Source: an uncultured Collinsella sp.
Lineage (GTDB): Bacteria > Actinomycetota > Coriobacteriia > Coriobacteriales > Coriobacteriaceae
Length of the DNA: 20,111 bases
Reading direction: 5' to 3'
NCBI GenBank assembly: GCA_900549195.1
Contig: URNK01000008.1
Span: 1 to 20,111 of the forward strand
How positions within the stretch are numbered: the first letter of the stretch is position 1; every line of letters starts with the position of its first letter. This document shows positions 6,000-13,455 of the stretch, one piece after another. The position numbers and the translations under genes were made by a program. A model generated the notes under the pieces. The model had not been told where the DNA came from and did no database searches. It saw nothing but the letters and a program-made list of their open reading frames with translations.

Positions 6000-6136
6000 G
6001 CGCAAACATCTGCCAACTATGGCTAAATAATGACCGATAAGCAAATAAATACGCAAACACGAGCAGATACGCGCGCAATTGTGCGACTATAGGTTTGTTA
6101 GAAATGAAGGACTTCCGATGACTCAGGAGGCACATC

Positions 6137-7216
6137 ATGGCAGATTCCAAACAGGCTCCGCTCGACGCCGAGGCAGCCGCAAAGGCGGCGTTTGCCTCGG
6201 TCCAGAATCAGCCGTTCCCAAACGACATCTTTACGGCTCCCGAGCTTCGTTGGGCTGTAATTGGGTGTGGCGTTATCGCCAACCAGATGGCTCAGTCTCT
6301 CGCCCTTGCCGGCCGAAAGCTCGCGGGCGTTGCCAACCGCACGCTGTCCAAGGCTCAGGCTTTTGCAGAGCAGTATGGCGTTGAGAAGGTCTATGGCACG
6401 GTCGAGGATCTCTACGCCGATCCGGACATTGACGCAGTCTATATCACCACGCCGCACAACACGCATATCACCTATCTGCGAGCCGCTCTGGCAGCTGGCA
6501 AGCACGTGCTCTGCGAGAAGGCCATTACCCTCAATTCCGCCGAGCTTGACGAGGCCCGCGCCATTGCCGACGAGCACAACGTGGTCCTTATGGACGCCAC
6601 CACGGTGCTTCACATGCCCTTGTATCAGGAGCTGCGTCGTCGCATGGATGTCGGCGAGTTCGGCCGCATGAATCTCGCTCAGCTCAACTTTGGCAGCTAT
6701 AAGGAGTACGGCGACCTGACCAACCGCTTCTACAACCGTAGCCTTGCCGGTGGCGCCATGCTCGACATTGGCGTGTATGCGCTCTCCGTTATGCGCCTCT
6801 TTATGGCGAGCCAGCCCGCTGAGGTTGTCTCGCTGGGCAACACCTGTGAGACCGGTGTCGACGTTGCGGGCGGCATTGTCTGCCGTAACGCCGAGCAGCA
6901 GCTGGGTGTTGTGAGCCTTACGCTCCACTCCAAGCAGCCCAAGCGCTCGGTCATCAGCTTCGACAAGTGCTATATCGAGGTCAACGAGTATCCGCGCGCC
7001 GATCACGCGACCATCGTGTGGACTGTGGACGGCCACCGCGAGGAGGTCCACGCCGGCACCGAAGCTTACGCCCTTTGCTATGAGATGGCCGATCTTGAGA
7101 AGGCCGTTGCCGGCGACGACTCCAAGCGCGAGCTGCTGGATTATGCTTCTGATGTTATGGAGCTTATGACCAAGCTCCGCGCCGATTGGGGAGTCGTGTA
7201 CCCCGAGGAGGAGTAA
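6137..7216 (+). CDS. Gfo/Idh/MocA family NAD(P)-dependent oxidoreductase
   Basis: This 359-residue protein belongs to the Gfo/Idh/MocA family of sugar and polyol dehydrogenases. The Rossmann dinucleotide-binding motif GCGVIA lies at residues 43-48 after an atypical alanine-rich N-terminal extension of about 35 residues. The family's EKP motif appears as CEKA (126-129), keeping the lysine expected to take part in catalysis. ITTPHNTH (103-110) and AGGAMLDIGVYAL follow the pattern of the trans-dihydrodiol/glucose-fructose oxidoreductase-like branch. Its substrate cannot be read from the sequence. A strong AGGAGG precedes the ATG. It lies 3 bp upstream of a DeoR-type regulator gene, so the two form an operon, which suggests regulated carbohydrate metabolism. 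Confidence 0.88.
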   Translation: MADSKQAPLDAEAAAKAAFASVQNQPFPNDIFTAPELRWAVIGCGVIANQMAQSLALAGRKLAGVANRTLSKAQAFAEQYGVEKVYGTVEDLYADPDIDAVYITTPHNTHITYLRAALAAGKHVLCEKAITLNSAELDEARAIADEHNVVLMDATTVLHMPLYQELRRRMDVGEFGRMNLAQLNFGSYKEYGDLTNRFYNRSLAGGAMLDIGVYALSVMRLFMASQPAEVVSLGNTCETGVDVAGGIVCRNAEQQLGVVSLTLHSKQPKRSVISFDKCYIEVNEYPRADHATIVWTVDGHREEVHAGTEAYALCYEMADLEKAVAGDDSKRELLDYASDVMELMTKLRADWGVVYPEEE

Positions 7217-7219
7217 GCG

Positions 7220-7966
7220 ATGCTTGCGGAAGATAGGCTCAATGCGATCGTGTCGATGGTGCAGCAGGCCGGCTCGGTTACCGTGCCGGAACTTGCCGAG
7301 GCCCTGGGCGTGACACCGTCCACCATTCGCCGTGACTTGCAAACGCTCGACCGCGCGCACCGTATCGCCAAGGTGCACGGAGGTGCGACGAGTCTGGAGC
7401 GCGCGCACGTGACGCGCGACTTGACGATCAGCGAACGCAGTGATCTCCATAACGATGACAAGGAGCGCATCTGTGCTCGTGCCGCGGCCCTGGTGGAGCC
7501 CGATAGCTTTGTGTATATCGATTCGGGCTCAACGACCCTCAAGCTCATCGAGCATCTTCCGCGTCTCGACGGCGTCACCTATGTGACCGATTCCGTGCTC
7601 CATGCTCAGCACCTTGCTTTGCGCGGCATGCGTACCGTGGTGCTGGGCGGCGAGCTCAAACCCGAGACCGAGGCGCTCGTTGGCCCCGATGCCTTGGCAA
7701 CCCTGGACCGCTATAACTTCAACTGCGGCTTTTGGGGATCCAACGGCATCGCGGCCGAGCAAGGTCTCACCACACCGGATATCGAGGAAGCACAGGTCAA
7801 GCGTATCTCGATGCGCCATACCGCCAAACGCTTCGTAATCTCGGACGCCAGTAAATTTGGCATGGTGGCGCCCGTCAAGTTCGCGGACTTCCGCGACGCA
7901 ACGATTATTACCACAGGCGAGGTCCCCGCCAAGTACCGGGCAATGGACAACGTCATCACGGTCTAG
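7220..7966 (+). CDS. DeoR/GlpR family transcriptional regulator
   Basis: This 248-residue protein is a full-length DeoR-family regulator, usually a repressor responding to a phosphorylated sugar. The winged helix-turn-helix is residues 5-57, with VTVPELAEALGVTPSTIRRDLQTLD followed by the family hallmark KVHGGA. The C-terminal sensor domain has the DSGSTTLKLIEHL phosphosugar-binding loop near residues 95-107 and LTTPDIEEAQVKR later on. Its ribosome-binding site lies in the end of the oxidoreductase gene, which stops 3 bp before the ATG. It probably regulates that unit itself; the palindromic repeats at 5956-5999 are candidate sites. The effector is unknown. Confidence 0.92.
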   Translation: MLAEDRLNAIVSMVQQAGSVTVPELAEALGVTPSTIRRDLQTLDRAHRIAKVHGGATSLERAHVTRDLTISERSDLHNDDKERICARAAALVEPDSFVYIDSGSTTLKLIEHLPRLDGVTYVTDSVLHAQHLALRGMRTVVLGGELKPETEALVGPDALATLDRYNFNCGFWGSNGIAAEQGLTTPDIEEAQVKRISMRHTAKRFVISDASKFGMVAPVKFADFRDATIITTGEVPAKYRAMDNVITV

Positions 7967-7990
7967 CAGCAGGGGACGGGCTAAGGCCAA

Positions 7991-8027
7991 AACCACCACA
8001 AAGGGGCCTGTCCCCATTGTGGTGGTT
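7991..8027. repeat. CCACCACAA hairpin repeat, copy 1
   Basis: AACCACCACAA (7991-8001) pairs with TTGTGGTGGTT (8017-8027). One A-A mismatch follows, then GGGG/CCCC around the loop CCTGT. A near-identical copy lies in the same orientation at 8361-8397. No T-tract follows on either strand. It lies 24 bp after the DeoR-type gene. Confidence 0.8.
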
Positions 8028-8059
8028 AGCAACGGAAACCGAGTAGTTTTCTCAATAGA

Positions 8060-8094
8060 AAAGCGGCAACGTCCATCACGGGCGTTGCCGCTTT
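8060..8094. terminator. Probable bidirectional terminator between convergent genes
   Basis: A perfect 12-bp stem pairs AAAGCGGCAACG (8060-8071) with CGTTGCCGCTTT (8083-8094) around an 11-nt loop. On the minus strand the stem is followed by a short T-rich stretch (CTTTTCTATT), on the plus strand by CTTTCGTTGT. It lies between the DeoR-type gene (+) and the RluA-type gene (-), which converge, so it may end both transcripts. Confidence 0.65.
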
Positions 8095-8110
8095 CGTTGT
8101 CTACCGGTTT

Positions 8111-8328
8111 GTCTACGTCTGTAACAACTGGACCGTTAAAAGTGGGTTAGATGTTACAGAGTGAGATACTTCCGAACCGCACCGTCCCTTTGTCTCAATC
8201 TGTAACATCTGGGACCGATTTTGCCGAGTTATTGTTACAGATTGAGATTTTCCCTTGAGGGGGATTCGAATGTCTCGATCTGTAACAGACCGACCGGAAA
8301 ATGGGCTCTAACTGTTACAGATCGAGAC
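8111..8328. repeat. Three tandem inverted-repeat units, period about 80 bp
   Basis: CTGTAACA and TGTTACAG bracket a spacer of exactly 25 nt three times: 8119-8126/8152-8159, 8200-8207/8233-8240 and 8280-8287/8313-8320. Unit starts are 81 and 80 bp apart. Arms extend outward to a perfect 15-bp stem in unit 2 (8193-8207/8233-8247) and a perfect 17-bp stem in unit 3 (8272-8288/8312-8328); unit 1 is degenerate beyond the core. The three spacers share GACCG followed by an A- or T-rich tetrad. The gap 7967-8396 holds no gene, only this array, the hairpin at 8060-8094 and the two CCACCACAA copies. Confidence 0.85.
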
Positions 8329-8360
8329 GTTTTGGGACCGCGGCTGAGCCATTGCGGCAA

Positions 8361-8397
8361 AACCACCACAAAGGTGCCTGTCCCGATTGTGGTGGTT
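8361..8397. repeat. CCACCACAA hairpin repeat, copy 2
   Basis: AACCACCACAA (8361-8371) pairs with TTGTGGTGGTT (8387-8397), with inner sequence AGGTGCCTGTCCCGA. It is 370 bp from copy 1 in the same orientation, so the two copies flank the tandem array like direct repeats. Its last base is also the last base of the RluA-type gene's stop codon on the minus strand, so the element sits directly against that gene. Confidence 0.8.
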
Positions 8398-9056
8398 TAG
8401 GGCTCCCAGGGGCAGGGGGCTTCGATGTGGATGTGCTCGCCGGTTACGGGATGCGTGAAGGACACGCTGTGGGCGTGGAGCATCAGGCCGCAGGGGCGCG
8501 GCGTTCCGTACAGGTCGTCGCCAACCAGGGGATGATGCTCGCTTGCCAGGTGCACACGGATTTGGTGCTTGCGGCCGGTGAGCAACTCGACATCGATATA
8601 CGAGCGCGTGGGCAGGCCACGACGGCTCTTAAGGCGTTTGAGCACCTTCACGCGCGTTTGAGAGGGCTTGCCGCTGGCGCCGACGCGCATCTTGCGGCTG
8701 TCGTGACGGTCGCGGGCGATGGGCTTGTCGATGAGCTTTTCGTTCCAGTCGATCTTGCCCTCGGCGAGCGCTAGGTAGTGCTTTTCGAAAGCGTGGTCGA
8801 TAATCATCTGGTCAAAGGCGGGCTGCGTCTGCTTGTCGAGCGAGAACAGCACCACGCCGGTGGTGTCACGGTCCAGGCGATTGAGCGGCTGCATGTCGGT
8901 CGCGGCAAAGCCGTCGCCCATCGCCAGCAGCAGGTCGCTGGCGTAGTCGGTGAGCGTGCGCTCGCCGGTGCCGTCGCCGTGGACGATCATGCCGGCGGGC
9001 TTGTCGATGGCCATAAGCCAGGCGTCGCAGTAGAGGACTTGAGGTTCTTCGTTCAC
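8397..9056 (-). CDS. RluA-family pseudouridine synthase
   Basis: This 219-residue enzyme should isomerise specific uridines in rRNA or tRNA to pseudouridine. The catalytic motif is NRLDRDTTG at residues 59-67, with Asp62 the expected nucleophile; the usual family form is HRLDxxTSG. It also has the N-terminal VLYCDAWLMAIDKPAGMIVH strand and the C-terminal GRKHQIRVHLA motif. There is no N-terminal S4 domain, so it is a short RluA/TruC-like version whose target cannot be named. The start is GTG at 9056, behind a GAAAGG sequence. The U32-family gene ends 15 bp upstream of it in the same direction, so the two are probably co-transcribed. Confidence 0.9.
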   Translation of the reverse strand: MNEEPQVLYCDAWLMAIDKPAGMIVHGDGTGERTLTDYASDLLLAMGDGFAATDMQPLNRLDRDTTGVVLFSLDKQTQPAFDQMIIDHAFEKHYLALAEGKIDWNEKLIDKPIARDRHDSRKMRVGASGKPSQTRVKVLKRLKSRRGLPTRSYIDVELLTGRKHQIRVHLASEHHPLVGDDLYGTPRPCGLMLHAHSVSFTHPVTGEHIHIEAPCPWEP

Positions 9057-9071
9057 GTGTAAGCCTTTCGG

Positions 9072-11567
9072 TTAGCTAATTCCCACAAACATGCAGCCCG
9101 AAGTCGCCCCGCGCAGGCGGGCGGCGGGCTTGCGGCCGGCTTGAGCTGCCTCGACGGCGCGACGGACGCGAGCGACGGCACGGGCGATCTCATCCGTCTC
9201 GAGTAGCGTTCCGTCCACCATGAGACGACGCACGCCGGCATCGAGCAGCTGAGGAACCTGAGGCGTGAGGTCGATGGGGTAGGCGTCGTACAGGCGTGAG
9301 CGGCCGTGGATGTCGGTACGCACCGGCATGACCTTTCCGTCGATATTCTTGAGCGAGAGCTTGCGGGCACGCAGGCGGCAGTTGGCGCAATCGTGGATGC
9401 AGCCGTTGGCAACCTGCAGAATGCAATGCTCGCTTGTCATGACGCGCGGGCGGCCAAAGACGGTGATGCCCAGAGCCGCGGGCGCGGCGGCGCCGAGCGA
9501 GACAATCTCGTCGAGCGTGATCTCGGGCGAGAGCCAAAACGCACCGGCTCCGCGCCCGGCAAGCGCCTCCATGCAGGGCGTGTTGTGCACCGGCAGGCAA
9601 GAGCGAATCTCGGCCGTGGCGCCAACCTGGGCGGCCAGGGCAAGCTCAGAGATGTTGCCAATAGCGACCGTGGCGCCGGCAACAACCCACGGGTCGACGC
9701 GTACGTGGTCAACGGCGCAGCAGACCTCGTCGAGCACGGGTACGATGCCCTGCTCAAATGCATCGGCGGGGGAGAGCTCGGCCGCATCGAGCGCGTCGGT
9801 GGTCATGTAGATGCGCGTTACACCCTCGGCACGAGCGGCCTCGGCGGCCTCGAGCGAGGTGACGGTGGCGCAGATCTGCGGCTCATCGCGGTAGTGCTCG
9901 GGCGCGGGGCGGGAATCACTGGTTACAATCGCCGGCAGCTCGAGCGTTTTCGCGCGCTCCTCGTACGGTGCCAGAATGGCCTCTTCCAGCGCCTTACAAG
10001 CGGCGGCGCGCACCTTGTGCACGGCGGAAAAGCCCATACCGCAGCCGGCGTCGAGCGAAACGTCAAAGCTTGCGGCCTCAAAGGGAGAGGAGCCCATGCG
10101 CCCGACGTGCTCAACCAGATCGGATGCCTCGACGGCGCGGGTCTTGGCAGCCTCGACGGTAAAGCCCGTGGCCGTGGCCGTAAGCGAAGGGTCGTCGCAG
10201 CAGGTGAGCGTAACGGTAAACGGCTCGCCCAGGCGCGCCACGACGGACACGTCAACAGCTCGGCGGCGCAGCACATCGCGCTTGAGCGCGGCGCCGGCGG
10301 CGTCGATGGCGCGCTGACTGCGAATCACGCGGACGCGGCAGCCCTCGGGCATGCTGCGGGGCACGCGGCACTCGATGATGTCGCCGGCAGCGGCATCCTC
10401 GGCAGCGATGGTGGTCAGGAACTGGTCAAACTCATTGTCGTGACGAAGCTCCAGCAGGTCGCCCTTGCCCACGGGCTCAAACAACTCAATGCGGGCGATG
10501 GCGGCGCGGCGACGACGGTCGTCGGGTTTGAGCCCGCGCACGTCGCGGTTGGCCAGACGGTTGCCCAGCACCGTGCCCACAATCTGGCCGCGGTTGTTGG
10601 AGCGCTCATAGCTCATCATCTCGTCGCCCGAGGTGCCGTCCTGATAGGCGTGCGTAAAGTCGCGGTTGAAGCAGCGCTTGAGCTGGCGCTGGCGGGCAGC
10701 TTCCTCGTCCTTGGCAACGGTGGCTCCGGATAGCATGTCGTCAATTTCGTGACGATACACATCAACGATGGAGTACACGTAATCGGGCGCCTTCATGCGA
10801 CCCTCGAGCTTGAGCGATGCGGCGCCGGCGTCATACAGACGGCGAACAAGCTGTGAGGTGTTGGTGTCACGCGGGCATAGCGCACGCTCGCGACCGGCAG
10901 GGGAGAGCGCGCGACCGTTCTCGTCGATCAGCTCGTAAGGCAGGCGACAGGGCTGGGCGCACATGCCACGGTTGGCCGATCGTCCCGCCATGGCAAAGCT
11001 CGAAAGCAGGCACAGGCCCGAGTAACAAAAGCAGATGGCGCCATGGCTAAAGACCTCAAGGTCCACATCGGGCGCGGCATCGTGAATGGCGGCAATCTCG
11101 TCGATGGAAAGCTCGCGCGAGAGGGTCACGCGGTCGGCGCCCTGCTCGCGGCACCAAAGGGTTCCACGGTCGTCGTGGATGTTCGCCTGGGTTGAGATGT
11201 GCGTCTCGATGCCGGGCATCGTGCGCTTGACCTCAAAGAACAGGCCCCAGTCCTGGATGATAAAGGCGTCGGCGCCCAGCGTGGAGCAGCGATGGATGAG
11301 TTGCAGCGCATCGCTCATCTCGGACTGCTTGATGACGATGTTGACCGTGACGTAGACGCGCGACCCGGCTAGATGTGCGGCTCGGCAGGCTTGCTCAAAG
11401 GCCTCGTCGGTAAAGTTGGTGGCCTTGCGACGAGCGTTGAAGCTGCCCATGCCGCAGTAGATGGCGTCTGCCCCGGCAGCAAGCGCGGCGGCAAAGGGCT
11501 CCGGGCCTCCGGCGGGTGCCAAGAGCTCGGGTCTGCGGTTGGTGGTTCTACTGGCGGTTGCGGTCAT
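9072..11567 (-). CDS. U32 family protein (RlhA/YhbU-like RNA hydroxylase or peptidase)
   Basis: This 831-residue protein has the U32 signature ELLAPAGGPEPFAAALAAGADAIYCGM at residues 14-40. The conserved EVFSHGAICFCYSGLC (171-186) and SANRGMCAQPCR (197-208) follow; their cysteines match those proposed to hold an iron-sulfur cluster in RlhA and TrhP. Members once called collagenase-like peptidases include E. coli RlhA (23S rRNA C2501 hydroxylation) and TrhP (tRNA U34 hydroxylation). The long middle part resembles the DUF3656 region. The C-terminal part has a further cysteine cluster (CILQVANGCIHDCANC), making the protein longer than E. coli RlhA (about 650 residues). An RNA-modification role fits the pseudouridine synthase 15 bp downstream. 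The ATG follows AAAGGCAGG. Confidence 0.88.
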   Translation of the reverse strand: MTATASRTTNRRPELLAPAGGPEPFAAALAAGADAIYCGMGSFNARRKATNFTDEAFEQACRAAHLAGSRVYVTVNIVIKQSEMSDALQLIHRCSTLGADAFIIQDWGLFFEVKRTMPGIETHISTQANIHDDRGTLWCREQGADRVTLSRELSIDEIAAIHDAAPDVDLEVFSHGAICFCYSGLCLLSSFAMAGRSANRGMCAQPCRLPYELIDENGRALSPAGRERALCPRDTNTSQLVRRLYDAGAASLKLEGRMKAPDYVYSIVDVYRHEIDDMLSGATVAKDEEAARQRQLKRCFNRDFTHAYQDGTSGDEMMSYERSNNRGQIVGTVLGNRLANRDVRGLKPDDRRRRAAIARIELFEPVGKGDLLELRHDNEFDQFLTTIAAEDAAAGDIIECRVPRSMPEGCRVRVIRSQRAIDAAGAALKRDVLRRRAVDVSVVARLGEPFTVTLTCCDDPSLTATATGFTVEAAKTRAVEASDLVEHVGRMGSSPFEAASFDVSLDAGCGMGFSAVHKVRAAACKALEEAILAPYEERAKTLELPAIVTSDSRPAPEHYRDEPQICATVTSLEAAEAARAEGVTRIYMTTDALDAAELSPADAFEQGIVPVLDEVCCAVDHVRVDPWVVAGATVAIGNISELALAAQVGATAEIRSCLPVHNTPCMEALAGRGAGAFWLSPEITLDEIVSLGAAAPAALGITVFGRPRVMTSEHCILQVANGCIHDCANCRLRARKLSLKNIDGKVMPVRTDIHGRSRLYDAYPIDLTPQVPQLLDAGVRRLMVDGTLLETDEIARAVARVRRAVEAAQAGRKPAARLRGATSGCMFVGIS

Positions 11568-11599
11568 ATCCTGCCTTTCAAAATGCTCAGATATTCAAA

Positions 11600-11605
11600 A
11601 GTATA
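11600..11605 (-). promoter_or_regulatory. Possible -10 element for the U32-family gene
   Basis: On the minus strand TATACT lies about 33 bases upstream of the ATG at 11567, a good -10 match (5 of 6). No convincing -35 hexamer was found 16-18 bases further upstream, so this is tentative. Confidence 0.3.
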
Positions 11606-11673
11606 GTGGTGCTGTTGCGGCGGACGAGCCCTGTGGCCCAAGCAGGACAAAGTCTTCAGCAGCCCTTGCAGCA

Positions 11674-11745
11674 AAAATGATCCGTTTCCCTCCGTCCCCA
11701 GCGGATCAGGTGATCCATAGGTGGCGGAGGAAAACGGATCATTTT
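11674..11745. repeat. Long inverted repeat (ATGATCCG family)
   Basis: A 21-nt left arm at 11674-11694 (starting AAAATGATCCGTTT) is complementary to the right arm at 11725-11745 (ending AAACGGATCATTTT) with one mismatch. The 30-nt loop region holds a smaller palindrome, GGATCA/TGATCC (11703-11708/11711-11716). It lies between the divergent U32-family and ridA genes. A single copy of the left arm recurs at 12408-12433. In the gap 11568-11945 only this repeat and promoter-like sequences are seen. Confidence 0.85.
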
Positions 11746-11827
11746 GAGCTTCACTGTCCGGTCGTGCCGTTCAGCGGCCGACAGGCACCGTTGGGCGATA
11801 AAATATTCTCGCAACGTGATAATAATC

Positions 11828-11856
11828 TTGCATTGCGCGGAAACCTTGAGTACTAT
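11828..11856 (+). promoter_or_regulatory. ridA: Probable sigma-70-type promoter of ridA
   Basis: TTGCAT (11828-11833) and TACTAT (11851-11856) are spaced 17 bp apart, about 90 bp upstream of the ridA start. They match the consensus in 3 of 6 and 4 of 6 positions. The spacing is optimal and the position fits, but the match is moderate. Confidence 0.4.
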
Positions 11857-11945
11857 CCCAAATCAAGCGCGGTGTTCAGACCGAATTGTGCCTCCCGGTG
11901 TGAACGCCGCGCTCACGCTCTCTATCTGATCGTAAGGAGAAAAAC

Positions 11946-12323
11946 ATGAGCAAGACCGTCGTGTCTTCCGATAACGCACCTGCAGCCATCGGCCCGTATT
12001 CCCCCGGCATCCAGACCGGCAACATGGTGTTCCTGTCCGGCCAGCTGGGCATCGACCCCGCAACCGGCAAGATGCCCGAGGGCGTCGAGGCCCAGGCTAA
12101 GCAGTCCCTTGCTAACGTCGAGGCCCTGCTGACCGCTGCCGGCGCCACCTTTGCCGATGTCGTTAAGACCACGGTCTATCTGGCCGACATTGCCGACTTC
12201 GCTGCCGTGAACGAGATCTACGCCTCCAAGTTCGAGGCTCCGTTCCCCGCGCGCAGCGCTTTCCAGGTTGCCGCCCTTCCGGCCGGCGGTCTGGTCGAGA
12301 TTGAGGTCGTCGCCGCTCTCTAA
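11946..12323 (+). CDS. ridA: RidA family enamine/imine deaminase
   Basis: RidA (125 residues) hydrolyses reactive enamines and imines such as 2-aminoacrylate, made by PLP-dependent dehydratases and lyases, and so protects other PLP enzymes. Family features are all present: AIGPYSPGI (14-22), VFLSGQLGIDP (28-38) and the C-terminal PARSAFQVAALPAGGLVEIEVVA. The last contains Arg103, equivalent to the catalytic arginine (Arg105 in E. coli RidA), and Glu120. The ATG has TAAGGAG 8 bases upstream. It ends at a bidirectional terminator shared with the convergent PAS-HTH regulator. RidA-type proteins next to DauR/DguR-type regulators are known from D-amino-acid catabolic loci. Here it could instead serve the purine pathway downstream. 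Confidence 0.95.
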   Translation: MSKTVVSSDNAPAAIGPYSPGIQTGNMVFLSGQLGIDPATGKMPEGVEAQAKQSLANVEALLTAAGATFADVVKTTVYLADIADFAAVNEIYASKFEAPFPARSAFQVAALPAGGLVEIEVVAAL

Positions 12324-12353
12324 GGGGTTGGCAACAACTAAACATGACATGCA

Positions 12354-12391
12354 AAAAGACCCTGCAGTGCGTGTGAACTGCAGGGTCTTTT
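12354..12391. terminator. Bidirectional intrinsic terminator between ridA and the regulator
   Basis: A perfect 15-bp stem pairs AAAAGACCCTGCAGT (12354-12368) with ACTGCAGGGTCTTTT (12377-12391) around an 8-nt loop. It ends in TTTT on the plus strand and TTTTT on the minus strand, so it can stop transcription from both convergent genes. Confidence 0.93.
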
Positions 12392-12407
12392 GTCAAGCGA
12401 TGCGACA

Positions 12408-12433
12408 AAAATGATCCGTTTTCCTCCGTCCCC
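12408..12433. repeat. Single-arm copy of the ATGATCCG repeat
   Basis: This 26-nt stretch beginning AAAATGATCCGTTTTCCTCC repeats the left arm and first loop bases (TCCCC) of the inverted repeat at 11674-11745, with one difference. The matching right arm is absent. It lies between the shared terminator and the 3' end of the regulator gene. Confidence 0.75.
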
Positions 12434-12447
12434 AAGGAGTCAGCGGG

Positions 12448-13104
12448 TTAGCCTTCCTTGCGGACTTTTTGCAGGTAGCGGTAGACGCTGGGCTCCGAGA
12501 TGCCCAGCGCGGTGGCGGCGCAGGCTACGGCGCCCTTGAGCATGAACACTCCGTTGCCGTTGAGGTGGCGAATGACTTCCACGCGGTCGCTTTGACCAAG
12601 CGACGTCACATCCAGCCCGCGAGCGCTCAGCAGCTCGGAAATACTGCGGTCGATGAGCTCCTGCGTGGACTCCGAAAGGCTTTCGACCTCGATGGGGGAG
12701 GGCTCGGTGCGTGCGGGAGCGGCGTCAAAGCAGGCCATAAGCTGCTGGGCCATGGCACTGATGTTGCGCACGGCCGAAAGATCGGTGTTGACGCAGAGCA
12801 TGCCGACGATCTCGCCGTCCTCGCGAATGAAGTACGTCGCCGACTCCAGCGTCTTGCCACCGGCACCGCGGCCTTCGTAGCCCGTAATGAACGGCAGATC
12901 GCGATATTTACCATCGTGCATGATCTTGAGTGCCAGATCGGTGGCGGGACCGCCGACCTTACGGCCGCTCACGATGCCGTTGCGAATATCGACGATGGCG
13001 TGGTCGGGATCCGAGAAATCGTGCAGCACGATTTCGCTGTTCTTACCGAGTACCTGCTCCAGGAAATCGACCATCGGCAAAAAGCGGCGTACGGTCTCGT
13101 TCAC
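12448..13104 (-). CDS. YheO/DauR-type PAS and helix-turn-helix transcriptional regulator
   Basis: This 218-residue protein joins an N-terminal YheO-like PAS domain (about residues 1-110, with EIVLHDFSDPDHAIVDIRNGIVSGRKVGGPATDL) to a C-terminal HTH_22-type DNA-binding domain ending TALGISEPSVYRYLQKVRKEG. Relatives include DauR and DguR, which sense amino-acid signals in D-arginine and D-glutamate catabolism. The frame opens at a TTG at 13110, but AAAGGAG directly abuts that codon. The GTG at 13104, 6 bases downstream of AAAGGAG, is the better start. It is divergent from the NCS2 permease gene and convergent with ridA, so it is the best candidate to control either or both. The effector is unknown. 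Confidence 0.9.
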   Translation of the reverse strand: MNETVRRFLPMVDFLEQVLGKNSEIVLHDFSDPDHAIVDIRNGIVSGRKVGGPATDLALKIMHDGKYRDLPFITGYEGRGAGGKTLESATYFIREDGEIVGMLCVNTDLSAVRNISAMAQQLMACFDAAPARTEPSPIEVESLSESTQELIDRSISELLSARGLDVTSLGQSDRVEVIRHLNGNGVFMLKGAVACAATALGISEPSVYRYLQKVRKEG

Positions 13105-13339
13105 GGGCAACTCCTTTGGGTTCTATCGAAGTGTTCATAACAATTTTTTATCATGGTAACACGGTGTCTATTGACTCGTATATCCGCAGGTACATTGCGT
13201 AATACAGACGAACGGTAGGAATTTAGCGGTAAACGGTTGACCAAAAGAAAAGTAAGATGTCATTTTGACCAGACACTTTCCTGACCTGCGGAAATGCATT
13301 ATCTCAGCTGAAGAATAGTCTGATAACAAAAAATTATTA

Positions 13340-13368
13340 TTGAGAATGAGAATCATCTTTAATACGAT
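13340..13368 (+). promoter_or_regulatory. Promoter of the permease gene, overlapped by a Fur-box-like sequence
   Basis: TTGAGA (13340-13345) and TACGAT (13363-13368) are 17 bp apart and match consensus in 5 of 6 and 4 of 6 positions; transcription would start near 13375. GAGAATGAGAATCATC (13342-13357) runs through the -35 and spacer and resembles the Fur consensus GATAATGATAATCATTATC at 14 of 19 positions over 13342-13360. The remaining 351-bp divergent gap (13105-13455) also has TTGACCA at 13237-13243 and 13265-13271. No gene is seen in it. Confidence 0.55.
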
Positions 13369-13455
13369 ATGCAACGAAGGCACAACCTCAACCTCGCACT
13401 GCGTCACAATAGAGCGTTAGATGCGAAAACAACTATTTCGAGGATTGGTGGTCAA

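Noticed and set aside
5830..6150. Minus-strand 106-codon frame in the gap before the oxidoreductase gene
   Set aside because: It runs through the palindromic repeats and past the start of the oxidoreductase gene, has no convincing ribosome-binding site, and its product resembles nothing known to me.
8111..8328. Possible CRISPR array
   Set aside because: The repeated arms are inverted within each unit rather than a single direct repeat, the spacers share sequence instead of being unique, there are only three units, and no cas genes are present in the window.
9306..10733. Plus-strand open frame of 475 codons opposite the U32-family gene
   Set aside because: The minus-strand U32 protein has clear family motifs over the same stretch; the plus-strand product is repetitive Gly/Ala/His/Arg sequence without recognisable domains.
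13110..13112. TTG at 13110-13108 as start of the PAS-HTH regulator
   Set aside because: The AAAGGAG ribosome-binding site directly abuts it with no spacer; the GTG at 13104 has the normal 6-base spacing.
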